Assembly (NCBI GenBank): GCA_963762825.1
Contig: CAVXLZ010000002.1
Location: 124,001-188,000, forward strand
Direction of reading: 5' to 3'
DNA: 64,000 nt
Source of the DNA: Miltoncostaea sp963762825
GTDB lineage: Bacteria; Actinomycetota; Thermoleophilia; Miltoncostaeales; Miltoncostaeaceae
Shown here: positions 44,358-53,045 of the stretch, piece after piece
Position numbering within the stretch: position 1 is the stretch's first letter
Layout of the letters: the number at the start of each line of letters is the position of its first letter
The notes under the pieces: model-generated
What the model was told of the DNA's origin: nothing
What the model saw: the letters and a program-made list of their open reading frames with translations, nothing else
The model's database searches: none
Position numbers and translations under genes: made by a program

Positions 44358-44522
44358 CCTGGTCCTCCTCAGCGGTGGGGTCGGTTCTCCCGGGACCACG
44401 ACCCGCGTCGCCCGGACTTACGCGACCGATCCGCCACTTCCGCCGGAAGCCCCGACCGGGCAGGGCGGTCGGGCACGGGGCGCCGGGAACTCTCCGCGAA
44501 GTCTTATCCCTTCTTGGACGAT

Positions 44523-44531
44523 CCCTTACCC
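44523..44531 (+). promoter_or_regulatory. CCCTTACCC element before cassette 4
   Basis: CCCTTACCC, with a poorer copy GTCTTATCC exactly 22 bases upstream (44501-44509), 59-67 bases before the first gene of cassette 4. Spacing and distance match the pair at 36780-36810. Confidence 0.45.
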
Positions 44532-44589
44532 GCTGCGGCCTACCCTGGATCTGCAGCCCGACCGGGCATGGATCTCACGGAAGGCCACG

Positions 44590-44880
44590 ATGAGCGACCC
44601 ACTCCACGACCGCCCGCTCCGCCGATCACACCGACGCGACGCGAGCGTGCGGACCGTCTCGCGCGTCACCCGGGCCGTCGCGGCCCTCGCGGTGCTGGGC
44701 ACGGCGGCGGTGGGCGGAGTCGCCGCGGCAGGAACGAACCCGACGGCCTCGCCCCCCGCCTCGAACGCGGACATCGCGAGCGTCGTCTCGGCGCCGCAGG
44801 ATCGCGCCGGCCTCGCCGTGCCGACGTACGCCCCGGCCCCCTCGGCCCAGGCGCCGGTGGCATCCTCGGGTGGCTCCTGA
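44590..44880 (+). CDS. small secreted or anchored protein, first gene of cassette 4
   Basis: 96 residues from ATG 44590 behind GGAAGG. Basic N-terminus, one hydrophobic segment (VAALAVLGTAAVGGVAAAG), then a Ser/Ala/Pro-rich outer part ending APVASSGGS, similar to the APV-SS tails of the other cassettes. It could be a secreted peptide of about 50 residues. It overlaps the apbE start by 11 bases, the place held by the APV-SS family gene in cassettes 1 and 2. Confidence 0.62.
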   Translation: MSDPLHDRPLRRSHRRDASVRTVSRVTRAVAALAVLGTAAVGGVAAAGTNPTASPPASNADIASVVSAPQDRAGLAVPTYAPAPSAQAPVASSGGS

Positions 44881-45805
44881 GGTGCTCCGCGAGCTCTGCG
44901 CGGCGTCGTTCCCGGCCCTCGGCACCACGGCGCGGGTCGTCGTGGACGACCCCGGATCGCTCGCGGCCGCCGAGGGCCTACTGCGCGATGAGGTCGACGC
45001 GATCGACCGCACCTGCAGCCGGTTCCGCGACGACTCCGAGCTGAGCGGCCTGAACGCTGCGGGCGGACGCGAGTGGGGCGCCAGCGCGATGCTGATCGAG
45101 GCGATCGGCGTGGCGCTGCGCGCGGCCGCGGCGACTGACGGCGATGTCGATCCGACCGTCGGCCGTGCGATGGGCGAGCTCGGCTACGACCGCGACTTCT
45201 CGCTCATCGCCGGCCCTCTGCCGGGCGTTCGGGTGCGACTCTCACGGTCGCCCGGATGGCGGGCGATCCGCTTGGATCGCGCCCGCCGGACCGTGACCAT
45301 CCCCGCGGGGATGAGCATCGATCTCGGAGCGACCGCCAAGGCATTTGCGGCCGACCGCGCGGCGGGCGCGATCCATGCGGCGACGGGGGCCGGGGCCCTC
45401 GTCAGCCTGGGAGGGGACATCGCGCTGGCCGGGGTCGCTCCGGGGGACGGATGGCCGGTGCGCGTCACCGACGACCACCGGGAGGAGTCCGGAGAGGGCG
45501 AGACCGTCAGCCTGCGGGCAGGTGGCCTGGCGACCTCCAGCACCACCGTGCGCCGATGGGGACCCGACACCGACCCGCGCCACCACATCCTCGACCCCCG
45601 CTCCGGCACACCGGTGGCCGAGGTGTGGCGCACGGTGAGCGTCGCCGCCGGCTCCTGCGTTGACGCCAACATCGCCAGCACCGCGGCGATCGTCCGCGGC
45701 CGCCGGGCGGTCGAGTGGCTCGCCGGCGCAGGGCTCCCGGCCCGGCTGGTGGCCCGCGACGGTGAGGTCGTGCACGTCGCCGGCTGGCCGACGTCGAGCC
45801 GATGA
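44870..45805 (+). CDS. apbE: FAD:protein FMN transferase, ApbE family (cassette 4)
   Basis: 311 residues from GTG 44870 (GTG 44882 is possible). Motifs: FPALGTTARVVVDD, ELSGLNA, DGDVDPTVGRAM, SIDLGATAKAFAADRA, SLGGDIALAG, LATSSTTVRRWG and HHILDPRSGTPV. More diverged than the cassette 1 and 2 copies but with the same core. It overlaps the heme protein gene by four bases (ATGA). Confidence 0.88.
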   Translation: MAPEVLRELCAASFPALGTTARVVVDDPGSLAAAEGLLRDEVDAIDRTCSRFRDDSELSGLNAAGGREWGASAMLIEAIGVALRAAAATDGDVDPTVGRAMGELGYDRDFSLIAGPLPGVRVRLSRSPGWRAIRLDRARRTVTIPAGMSIDLGATAKAFAADRAAGAIHAATGAGALVSLGGDIALAGVAPGDGWPVRVTDDHREESGEGETVSLRAGGLATSSTTVRRWGPDTDPRHHILDPRSGTPVAEVWRTVSVAAGSCVDANIASTAAIVRGRRAVEWLAGAGLPARLVARDGEVVHVAGWPTSSR

Positions 45806-46365
45806 GCGTCTTCGACAACGGCAACGCCGTCTGGTTCCTGATGCGCGGCAGCGGCGTGGTCTCGATGCTGCTGCTCACCGGCGTCATGGCGCTCGGCATC
45901 GCCACGCGGGGCGGGGTCCAGCTGAGGGCCCTCCCCCGCTTCGCCACCCTCGCGCTGCACCGCAGCATCTCTCTCATGTCCATGGTCTTCGTCGCCGTCC
46001 ACGTGGCGACCGCCGTCATCGACCCCTACGCCGCGGTGCGGCTGGCGAGCGTCTTCGTGCCCTTCGCCAATGGATCGAGGCCGCTCCTGGTGGGCCTCGG
46101 CGCAGTCGCCGTCGATCTGATGATCGCGCTCGTCGTGACCGGCCTCCTGCGCGAGCGCATCGGACGGCGCACGTGGCGCGCCATCCACTGGGCGGCGTAT
46201 GCGACCTGGCCGGTCGCGTTCGTCCACGCGCTCGGAATGGGAAGCGACACGTCCACCCTCTGGTTCCGGGGACTCGCCATCGGCTCGGTCGCGCTGATCG
46301 GCGGAGCGGCCGCCTGGCGCGTGCTGCTTCCGGCCGAGAACACCTCCACCGTGGTGGCGCGCTGA
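45802..46365 (+). CDS. ferric-reductase-like transmembrane b-heme protein (cassette 4)
   Basis: 187 residues. The His pattern is kept: His53 and His67 (ALHRSISLMSMVFVAVHV), His129 and His142 (IHWAAYATWPVAFVHALG), with GMGSDTSTLW where the others have GTDSG. It lacks the VPGLxPYR middle block of the other three, so it is a separate branch. It overlaps apbE and the NuoF-like gene. Predicted electron carrier across the membrane, fed from the NuoF-like protein. Confidence 0.85.
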   Translation: MSVFDNGNAVWFLMRGSGVVSMLLLTGVMALGIATRGGVQLRALPRFATLALHRSISLMSMVFVAVHVATAVIDPYAAVRLASVFVPFANGSRPLLVGLGAVAVDLMIALVVTGLLRERIGRRTWRAIHWAAYATWPVAFVHALGMGSDTSTLWFRGLAIGSVALIGGAAAWRVLLPAENTSTVVAR

Positions 46366-47624
46366 TGGCCACGACCCGGCCGGCCGGCCGGCTTCCGGGC
46401 CTCGCGCCTCGCGGCCTCCCCCGGCTGCTCGGGGCGCACGACGCAGGAGCCGTCCCCGTGGTCGGAGGGCGTGCCCTGATCGACGAGGTGGAACGCAGCG
46501 GGTTGCGCGGCCGCGGCGGCGGGGGCTTTCCCACCTCGCTCAAGCTGGCGGCGGTCGCGGACCGCCGCGGCCGCGCAATGGTCGTCGCCAACGGCACCGA
46601 GGGCGAGCCGGCGAGCCACAAGGACGCGGTGCTGCTCGCGCACGATCCCGACCTCGTGGTCGAGGGAGCCCTGGCCGCGGCGACCGCCGTCGGGGCGCGC
46701 GAGGTCGTCATCGCGGTCTCACGCGCCTCGGGCGCCGCCCTCGCCCGCGTCGGCGACGCCGTGCGACGCCGCTCGCCGGACGCCCTGCCGATCCGCCTAT
46801 CGGTGGTCGGAACGCCCGAGCGCTTCGTCGCCGGAGAGGAGAGCGCGCTCGTGCACTGGCTCAACGGCGGGCCGGCGAAGCCGACGCTGACCCCGCCGCG
46901 CCCGTCCGAGCGCGGCGTGGGAGGCCGGCCGACCCTCGTTCAGAACGTCGAGACCCTGGCGCACATCGCCCTCATCGCGCGCCACGGGGCCGACTGGTTC
47001 TGCCGCCTCGGCACGGACGCGGAACCCGGATCGATGCTGGTCACGGTCGGCGGCGCCGTGGCCGCCCCCGGGGTCCACGAGATCGAGCTCGGAACTCCGA
47101 TCGGCGACATCCTGAAGATCAGCGGGGGGCCGACCGACGGGGTGGGTGGGGTGCTCGTGGGGGGCTACTTCGGCAGTTGGCTGCGCACCGATCGACCGAT
47201 GGAGGTGCCGTTCTCCGCGGCGGGCCTGCGGCCGCTCGGCTCGTCGGTGGGTGCCGGCACGCTCGTGGTGCTGCCGCGCACCTCCTGCGGCCTGGTCGAG
47301 ACCGCACGAGTCGCGCGCTATCTGGCCGGAGAGACCGCCGGGCAGTGCGGGCCGTGCGTCTTCGGACTCCGGGCGCTGGCCGACGCATCCACGGCCCTCG
47401 CCGGCGGGCGGGGGGCGATCGAGGCACTGCGCGACATGCAGGATCTGCCATCCGAGATCGAGGGGCGCGGCGCCTGCGCGCACCCCGATGGCGCCGCCCG
47501 GCTCGTGCGCAGCGCCCTCGCGGCCTTCCCGGACGAAGTGCGGCTGCACCTGGAGGGGCACTGCTCGGCGACGCGCAGGACACCGGTCCTGCCGGTGCCC
47601 GCCGCCTCCGAGGAATGGCGCTAG
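46365..47624 (+). CDS. NuoF-like NADH-oxidising flavoprotein with SLBB and iron-sulfur domain (cassette 4)
   Basis: 419 residues, TGATG junction with the gene before. It resembles the 51-kDa subunit of complex I and formate-dehydrogenase beta subunits: FMN/NADH site LRGRGGGGFPTSLKLA, then NGTEGEPASHKDAVLL, an SLBB domain (MLVTVGGAVAAPGVHEIELG) and a C-terminal cluster region. Where NuoF has SCGxCxPC, this protein reads TAGQCGPC; the first Cys is Ala, leaving three (CGPC and GRGACAHP) unless SCGLVETARV just upstream supplies the fourth. No other complex I genes are present, so it is probably a stand-alone NADH dehydrogenase module feeding the ferredoxin and heme protein beside it. Confidence 0.85.
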   Translation: MATTRPAGRLPGLAPRGLPRLLGAHDAGAVPVVGGRALIDEVERSGLRGRGGGGFPTSLKLAAVADRRGRAMVVANGTEGEPASHKDAVLLAHDPDLVVEGALAAATAVGAREVVIAVSRASGAALARVGDAVRRRSPDALPIRLSVVGTPERFVAGEESALVHWLNGGPAKPTLTPPRPSERGVGGRPTLVQNVETLAHIALIARHGADWFCRLGTDAEPGSMLVTVGGAVAAPGVHEIELGTPIGDILKISGGPTDGVGGVLVGGYFGSWLRTDRPMEVPFSAAGLRPLGSSVGAGTLVVLPRTSCGLVETARVARYLAGETAGQCGPCVFGLRALADASTALAGGRGAIEALRDMQDLPSEIEGRGACAHPDGAARLVRSALAAFPDEVRLHLEGHCSATRRTPVLPVPAASEEWR

Positions 47625-47628
47625 CGGA

Positions 47629-47835
47629 ATGCCGCTCCACCTGCGCCTCGATCCGATCGCCTGCGACGGCCACGGCAACTGCCACGAGCTGCTGCCGGAG
47701 CTGATCGGCCTCGATCGCTGGGGCTACCCGATCGTCGACGACCGGGCGGTTCCCGCGACGCTCGAACGCGAGGCTCGGCGCGCGGTGACGATGTGCCCCA
47801 AACTCGCGCTCGCGCTGGAGCGGCGCGACTCCTAG
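47629..47835 (+). CDS. small ferredoxin (cassette 4)
   Basis: 68 residues from ATG 47629. Cys pattern C-x5-C (ACDGHGNCHE) and C-P (TMCPKLAL), again three Cys as in 3Fe-4S carriers, and similar to the ferredoxin of cassette 3. It follows the NuoF-like gene by four bases and is the likely link from NADH oxidation to the heme membrane protein. It overlaps the end of the convergent ArsR gene. Confidence 0.88.
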   Translation: MPLHLRLDPIACDGHGNCHELLPELIGLDRWGYPIVDDRAVPATLEREARRAVTMCPKLALALERRDS

Positions 47836-48179
47836 GCGTTCGCCGAAGCCGGTCGCAGGAGCGCCTGCAGCTCGGCCACCTGGCGCTGGAGACCGCCGCA
47901 GACCTGCTCGCAGAGGGTGAGCACCGATTCGTCGGCGATACGACAGCGCACGCTGTTGCCCTCCTTCTCGCGCGCCACCAGACCCGCACGCGCCAGCACA
48001 CCGAGGTGCTTGGACACGTTCTGCTGGCTGGCGCCGAGGGCCTCGGCCAGCTCCCCGACCGTGAGCTCGCCACCGCGCAACCGATCGAGGATGCGTATCC
48101 GCATCGGCTCGCCGAGCACGCGGAAGCGCTCCGCGATGACCTCGACGAGGGGGTCGGGAAGCGGGTGCGGCATCTCCAT
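47832..48179 (-). CDS. ArsR family transcription regulator
   Basis: 115 residues from ATG 48179, behind GGAGCACCCG. A compact winged helix-turn-helix (RFRVLGEPMRIRILDRL, VGELAEALGASQQNVSKHLGVL, ARAGLVAREKEGNSVRC). Cys in LTLCEQVCGGL near the C-terminus could sense metal or redox state. It is divergent from a methyltransferase gene; the AGTTCAGTT stretch between them (48236-48244) is a possible operator. Confidence 0.85.
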   Translation of the reverse strand: MEMPHPLPDPLVEVIAERFRVLGEPMRIRILDRLRGGELTVGELAEALGASQQNVSKHLGVLARAGLVAREKEGNSVRCRIADESVLTLCEQVCGGLQRQVAELQALLRPASANA

Positions 48180-48254
48180 CGGGTGCTCCTTCGGTGCGAC
48201 GTCGCGGCCTCTGGACAGCCGCACAACCGAAGAGTAGTTCAGTTGCACGGTCGG

Positions 48255-48896
48255 ATGGCCGATGAGACGCTGGCCGCGATGGCGCACGCCTTCGACCCCT
48301 CCAACCGGCGCCCGTTGCGACGCCTCTCCGCACGGCTCTACGACGGCACGGTGCGCGTCCTCGACCGCCTCGGACTCGGTCGCCTGAGGCGCGACCTCTC
48401 CCGCGGGCTCCACGGGGACGTGCTCGAGGTGGGTGTGGGCACCGGGCTTCAGCTGCCCCACCATCCCGCGGACGCGCGGATCACCGCCATCGACCCGGAC
48501 GCCGCTGCGCTGGCGCTCGCGGGGCGGCGATTCCCGCAGGCCCGCCTCGTGGTCGCCGACGCCGAGGCGCTGCCCTTCGACGACGCCTCGTTCGACTGGG
48601 TCGTCTTCGCGCTCGTGCTCTGCACCGTGAGAGATCCCGGGGTCGCCCTCGCGGAGGCGCGTCGCGTTCTCCGACCGGGAGGTCGTCTTCGCGTGCTCGA
48701 GCACGTCCGCAGCCCGTATCCCGTCGTGGCGCGGGCCCAGAGCCGGGTCAACCCCATCTGGAGCGCGGTCGCGGGCGGTTGCCGACTCGACCGGCCGACC
48801 GCCGACATCATCGGTGAGGCGGGCTTCGCGCCCATCAGCCGGAAGCCTCATCTGCGCGGTCACGTCATCGTGATGGAGGCGGCGGCGGAGTCCTGA
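48255..48896 (+). CDS. class I SAM-dependent methyltransferase
   Basis: 213 residues. SAM-binding motifs: GDVLEVGVGTGLQLPHHP, ITAIDPDAAAL, VADAEALPFDDASFDWVV and the post-motif ARRVLRPGGRLRVLEHVRS. It resembles the UbiE/phosphatidylethanolamine methyltransferase-like group; the acceptor is unknown. No ribosome binding site precedes ATG 48255, so translation may be leaderless or start at the later in-frame ATG (48279). It is divergent from ArsR and probably under its control. Confidence 0.82.
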   Translation: MADETLAAMAHAFDPSNRRPLRRLSARLYDGTVRVLDRLGLGRLRRDLSRGLHGDVLEVGVGTGLQLPHHPADARITAIDPDAAALALAGRRFPQARLVVADAEALPFDDASFDWVVFALVLCTVRDPGVALAEARRVLRPGGRLRVLEHVRSPYPVVARAQSRVNPIWSAVAGGCRLDRPTADIIGEAGFAPISRKPHLRGHVIVMEAAAES

Positions 48897-48915
48897 GGGC
48901 GAGGGACGCGCGCCA

Positions 48916-49119
48916 TCAGGTGCGCAGCGTGTAGCCGGCCTCGGCGACGGCGGCCGCGACCGCGGCATCGTCCACGCCATCGCCGCGCACGCTGAGGCGC
49001 CCGCTCTCCAGGTCGACCTCCACTCCGGTGACGCCGGAGATCCCGCCGACCTCCTCGGCCACCGCCGCTCGGCAGTGCCCGCACGTCATTCCCTCGACGA
49101 TGAAGACCTTCTCGCTCAT
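48916..49119 (-). CDS. heavy-metal-associated copper chaperone (CopZ-like)
   Basis: 67 residues with one HMA domain and the metal motif GMTCGHC. Ribosome binding site GAGGAGAGACGT. It should carry Cu(I) to the CopA pump encoded at 50731-52977. It is separated from copA by the MscS and csoR genes, and 20 bases from the convergent methyltransferase gene. Confidence 0.9.
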   Translation of the reverse strand: MSEKVFIVEGMTCGHCRAAVAEEVGGISGVTGVEVDLESGRLSVRGDGVDDAAVAAAVAEAGYTLRT

Positions 49120-49172
49120 ACGTCTCTCCTCGTCCGACTCGGTGTGTCGCGCCCTCGGGTTCGGTTCGCCCG

Positions 49173-50246
49173 TCAACGAGGCCCCGGGGCGGGGCCGGCG
49201 CGCTCGATCCTGAGCGCGGGCATGCTGACGATGTCGTAGGTCGCCGAGGCCACCTCGAGACCGGCCGCCTCGAACCCCTCGAGGATGTCCCGGCTGATCC
49301 GGTCCTTGATCTCCCGGGCACCCCTGTCGGGCACCAGGAAGCGCACCGACAACTCGAGCCAGTTGTCGGTGATCCGCGCGTAGACGGCCGGCTCGAGCGC
49401 CTCGGCACCAACGCCGTAGCGATCGCCCAGTCGCATGCGGACGTCGGGAGCGAGCGAGGCCGAGCGGACCGAGTGGCCTGCCGCGGCGGCGAGCAGGACC
49501 GCCTCGGCGGCGGCCCGATCGGCCCCGTAGGAGATCGGCAGGGCGATCTCCTCCCACAGATAGGGGAAGTCCCGGCTGTAGTTGAAGACCGGCTCGGAGA
49601 AGATCGTCCCGTTGCTGACCGTCACGAGACGGCCGGTGGGCTGGCGGCTGTGCACCCAGACGGCCGGATCGGCGGCCTGGACCGCCGGGGGCTGGCCCAT
49701 CTCGAGGATGGTCGTCTTCAGGAACCCGAGCTGGATCACGTCGCCTCGCACGCCGCCGACGGTGATCCGGTCGCCGACGGTGAAGATGTCGCCGCGCAGG
49801 ATCACGAAGTACGCCGCCAGGGCCGTGATCACCTGGGAGAGCGCGAAGGCGAGCCCGGCGGTCACCAGACCGACGCCGGTCGTCAGATCCGCCCCCGGCG
49901 TGACCCAGATGGAGACGATGCCGAGGGCGAGGACGACCGCCACGGCGACCTGCACCCCCTGGCGCGACCAGAAGCGGCGGCTATCGTCACGCCGGCCCGG
50001 GAGGCGGCGGATGCCGATCATGAGGAGCGCGCGAACCGCGAGGACCGCCGCCACGAGGGCGAGCGTGAAGAGGAGCTTCACGCCGGTCCGCTCGCTGACC
50101 CCGATCAGGGTCACGTCGAAGATCTCGACCGCCGCAGGCCCGGTCAGCGCGCCGAGACCGCTCACGATGTCATCGCTGTGCGCCCGGACCACGGCGACCG
50201 GCCTGCCGAAGTGGATGACGTCGTCGGTCCATTTCGCCCGCCGCAT
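49173..50246 (-). CDS. MscS family mechanosensitive channel
   Basis: 357 residues. Three to four N-terminal helices including the pore-lining helix region (LVTAGLAFALSQVITALAAYFVIL), followed by the beta domain typical of MscS (FTVGDRITVGGVRGDVIQLGFLKTTILEM, VTVSNGTIFSEPVFNYSRDF) and the alpha/beta C-terminal domain. It protects against osmotic downshock or conducts small ions. No clear link with the copper genes around it. Confidence 0.88.
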   Translation of the reverse strand: MRRAKWTDDVIHFGRPVAVVRAHSDDIVSGLGALTGPAAVEIFDVTLIGVSERTGVKLLFTLALVAAVLAVRALLMIGIRRLPGRRDDSRRFWSRQGVQVAVAVVLALGIVSIWVTPGADLTTGVGLVTAGLAFALSQVITALAAYFVILRGDIFTVGDRITVGGVRGDVIQLGFLKTTILEMGQPPAVQAADPAVWVHSRQPTGRLVTVSNGTIFSEPVFNYSRDFPYLWEEIALPISYGADRAAAEAVLLAAAAGHSVRSASLAPDVRMRLGDRYGVGAEALEPAVYARITDNWLELSVRFLVPDRGAREIKDRISRDILEGFEAAGLEVASATYDIVSMPALRIERAGPAPGPR

Positions 50247-50354
50247 CCCCCGTGGAGGGGGCGGTGAGGTTGCGCAGGGGGTACCGGATCATTCCTCAGA
50301 GATACCCGGCGGCCCCACCGGCGAAACCGGCGCGCACTCCTCCATCGCGACGCG

Positions 50355-50669
50355 CTACCTCCGCCCCACGAGGCGGCTGAGGGCGGCCATCAGCTCGGCG
50401 CGCATCTCCTCCTGGTTCTCGGGAGCAGCGCCCAGCACGCAGTGGCGCGTGTGGTCGTCGACGAGCGCCAGCGCCACCTTGTCGAGCGCGGCCTGAGCCG
50501 CGCTGATCTGCTGGAGCACGTCGATGCAGTAGCGGTCGTCCTCGACCATGCCGGCGATGCCGCGCACCTGACCCTCGACGCGGCGCAGACGACTGAGGAC
50601 GCCCTTCTTGGAGCCCTCGAGCGCGTATCCGGGAGTCGAGGGGGACGGGCTGCTCGATGGAGTGGTCAT
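50355..50669 (-). CDS. csoR: CsoR family copper-sensing repressor
   Basis: 104 residues, the DUF156 four-helix fold. The Cu(I) ligands of CsoR are in place: Cys48 (DDRYCIDVLQQ), His73 and Cys77 (DDHTRHCVLG). Divergent from copA across a palindrome that fits a CsoR site. It should release DNA when copper binds and so switch on the pump and itself. Confidence 0.92.
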   Translation of the reverse strand: MTTPSSSPSPSTPGYALEGSKKGVLSRLRRVEGQVRGIAGMVEDDRYCIDVLQQISAAQAALDKVALALVDDHTRHCVLGAAPENQEEMRAELMAALSRLVGRR

Positions 50670-50678
50670 GGGGTGACG

Positions 50679-50701
50679 TTGACATACAGGGGGGGAGTAT
50701 G
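50679..50701. promoter_or_regulatory. CsoR operator and copA promoter region
   Basis: TTGACA (50679-50684) overlaps a palindrome CATAC-AGGGGGGGA-GTATG (50683-50701), the G-rich TAC...GTA layout known for CsoR sites, placed between csoR and copA. Confidence 0.75.
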
Positions 50702-50730
50702 CAAACCTCGCGCCACCACGGGAGGTTCTG

Positions 50731-52977
50731 ATGAGTTCGACCGCAGCACCGGGCCCCGGGCGGCTGGAGCTCCCCATCAGCGGGATGACCTGCGCCTCCT
50801 GCGCGGCGCGGGTCGAGAAGCGACTCAACCGGATCGACGGCGTGGAGGCGACGGTCAACTACGCCACCGAGAGCGCGTCGGTGGCCTTCGACCCCGACAT
50901 CGCGCCCGAGACCCTGGTGCAGGCGGTCGAGGCGGCGGGCTACGGCGCCCGCCTGCCCACCGCTGCCGATTCGGAGGCCCCGGAAGCCGAGGCCGACCCG
51001 ACCGCCCCGTTGCGTCGCCGCCTCGTCGGCTCGGCTCTCCTGTCCGTCCCGGTGCTGTTGCTGTCGATGGTCCCCGCCCTCCAGTTCGACAACTGGCAGT
51101 GGCTGGCGCTCCAGTTCGCAACCCCGGTCGTGCTGTGGGGCGCATGGCCCTTCCACCAGGCGGCGTGGACCAACCTGCGCCACGGCACCGCGACCATGGA
51201 CACGCTGATCTCGGTCGGCACGCTCGCGGCCTGGAGTTGGTCGATGGTCGCCCTCTTCTTCCTCGGGGCCGGGGATCCGGGGATGAGGATGGGCTTCGAG
51301 CTGGTGCTCGAGCGGGGCACCGGCTCCGAGCACATCTACCTCGAGGTCGCCGCGGTGGTGACCACGTTCATCCTGGCCGGCCGCTACTTCGAGGTGCGCG
51401 CCAAGCGGCGCGCCGGAGCCGCGCTCAGGGCGCTGCTGGAGCTGGGTGCCAAGGAGGCCTCGCTCCTCGACCGCTCAGGGGGCGAGCGGCGAGTGCCGGT
51501 GAGCGACCTGGTCGTCGGCGATCGGTTCGTGGTGCGCCCCGGCGAGCGGATCGCCACCGACGGCGTCGTCGACGAGGGCTCATCGGCGGTCGACGCCTCG
51601 TTGCTGACCGGCGAGAGCGTGCCCGTCGAGGTCGACCCCGGAGATGCCGTGACCGGGGCCACGATCAACGCCGGCGGACGGCTCGTGGTGCGCGCCACCC
51701 GCGTCGGCGCCGACACCGCTCTGGCGCAGATCGGGCGCCTGGTGACCGAGGCCCAGTCGGGCAAGGCGCCGGTCCAGCGACTCGCCGACCGTATCTCGGA
51801 GATCTTCGTGCCGATCGTGATCGCCCTGTCGCTGGGCACGCTCGGTTTCTGGCTCCTCGACGGGGCGGGGGCCGCCTTCGCCTTCACGGCCGCCGTCGCA
51901 GTTCTGATCATCGCCTGCCCGTGCGCGCTTGGCCTCGCGACGCCCACGGCCCTGCTGGTCGGGGCCGGCCGCGGCGCTCAGATGGGGATCCTCATCAAGG
52001 GGGCCGAGATCCTCGAATCGACCCGACGCGTCGACACGGTGGTGCTCGACAAGACCGGGACGATCACCACCGGCGAGATCGCACTGGTCGAGGTCGCCCT
52101 CGCGCCCGGGCAGCGCCGCAACGAGGTCCTGCGCCTGGTGGGCGCGCTGGAGGACGGCTCCGAGCACCCGATAGCGCGCGCGATCGCCGCGGCGGCGCGA
52201 GACGAGCTCGGCCTCCTTCCCGTCCCCGAGAGCTTCGCCAACCGGGAGGGGCTCGGCGTTGAGGGCGTCGTCGAGGGTCACTCGCTCGTCGTCGGCCGCC
52301 CCTCCCTGCTGGCCGATTGGGGCCTCGCTCTCGATGCCGGCCTCGAGGCCGCTCTGGCCGACGCCCGATCCGCGGGGCGCACCGCCGTCGCCGCGGCCTG
52401 GGATGGCGAGGTCCGGGCGCTTCTGGTGGTCGCCGACACGGTCAAGCCGTCGAGCGCGGAGGCGGTCCGGCTCCTGCGCAACCTGGGCCTTCGCCCCGTG
52501 CTGCTCAGCGGCGACCACCCCTCGAGCGCGCATGCCGTCGCCGCAGAGGTGGGCATCGACGAGGTGATCGCCGAGGTGCTTCCCTCGCAGAAGGCCGCGG
52601 TCGTGCGGCGCTTCCAGGACGAGGGCCGCATCGTTGCGATGGTGGGGGACGGGGTCAACGACGCTCCCGCTCTCGCCCAGGCCGATCTCGGCCTCTCGAT
52701 CGGCACGGGCACCGACGTCGCCATCGAGGCCTCCGACCTGACGCTGATCTCGGGCGATCTGCGCTCGGTCGCCGACGCGATCCGCCTCTCGCGACGGACG
52801 CTCACGACGATCAAGGGCAACCTCTTCTGGGCCTTCGCATACAACGTCGCCGCCCTGCCGCTCGCCGCCCTCGGGTACCTGAATCCGCTTCTCGCCGGTG
52901 CCGCGATGGCGCTCTCCAGCGTCTTCGTGGTCTCCAACTCGCTCCGGCTACGGCGCTTCAGGGTTCAGCGCGGGTAG
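50731..52977 (+). CDS. copA: copper-exporting P1B-type ATPase
   Basis: 748 residues behind GGGAGG. One N-terminal metal-binding domain (GMTCASC, about residues 18-24), eight membrane helices, actuator motif LLTGESVPVEV, ion-channel motif CPCALGLATP, phosphorylation site DKTGTITTG, nucleotide-binding HP (SEHPIARAI) and hinge GDGVNDAPALAQADLG. The CPC motif and N-terminal domain point to Cu(I) export. Controlled by the adjacent CsoR; CopZ-like chaperone encoded at 48916. Confidence 0.95.
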   Translation: MSSTAAPGPGRLELPISGMTCASCAARVEKRLNRIDGVEATVNYATESASVAFDPDIAPETLVQAVEAAGYGARLPTAADSEAPEAEADPTAPLRRRLVGSALLSVPVLLLSMVPALQFDNWQWLALQFATPVVLWGAWPFHQAAWTNLRHGTATMDTLISVGTLAAWSWSMVALFFLGAGDPGMRMGFELVLERGTGSEHIYLEVAAVVTTFILAGRYFEVRAKRRAGAALRALLELGAKEASLLDRSGGERRVPVSDLVVGDRFVVRPGERIATDGVVDEGSSAVDASLLTGESVPVEVDPGDAVTGATINAGGRLVVRATRVGADTALAQIGRLVTEAQSGKAPVQRLADRISEIFVPIVIALSLGTLGFWLLDGAGAAFAFTAAVAVLIIACPCALGLATPTALLVGAGRGAQMGILIKGAEILESTRRVDTVVLDKTGTITTGEIALVEVALAPGQRRNEVLRLVGALEDGSEHPIARAIAAAARDELGLLPVPESFANREGLGVEGVVEGHSLVVGRPSLLADWGLALDAGLEAALADARSAGRTAVAAAWDGEVRALLVVADTVKPSSAEAVRLLRNLGLRPVLLSGDHPSSAHAVAAEVGIDEVIAEVLPSQKAAVVRRFQDEGRIVAMVGDGVNDAPALAQADLGLSIGTGTDVAIEASDLTLISGDLRSVADAIRLSRRTLTTIKGNLFWAFAYNVAALPLAALGYLNPLLAGAAMALSSVFVVSNSLRLRRFRVQRG

Positions 52978-52987
52978 GCCCGACCCC

Positions 52988-53002
52988 GGCCCGATCCGGG
53001 CC
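52988..53002. terminator. possible hairpin after copA
   Basis: GGCCCG-ATC-CGGGCC, followed by CGCCCCCTTTG, 10 bases after the copA stop. Short stem, so only a weak candidate. Confidence 0.35.
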
Positions 53003-53045
53003 CGCCCCCTTTGCCCTGGCCCCCCCGAGAGGCTACGGTCGTCCG

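Noticed and set aside
38009..47624. The redox region as an ordinary Rnf or complex I remnant.
   Set aside because: Only a NuoF-like protein is present; no RnfA/B/D/E or Nuo membrane subunits are seen, and the heme proteins belong to a different fold.
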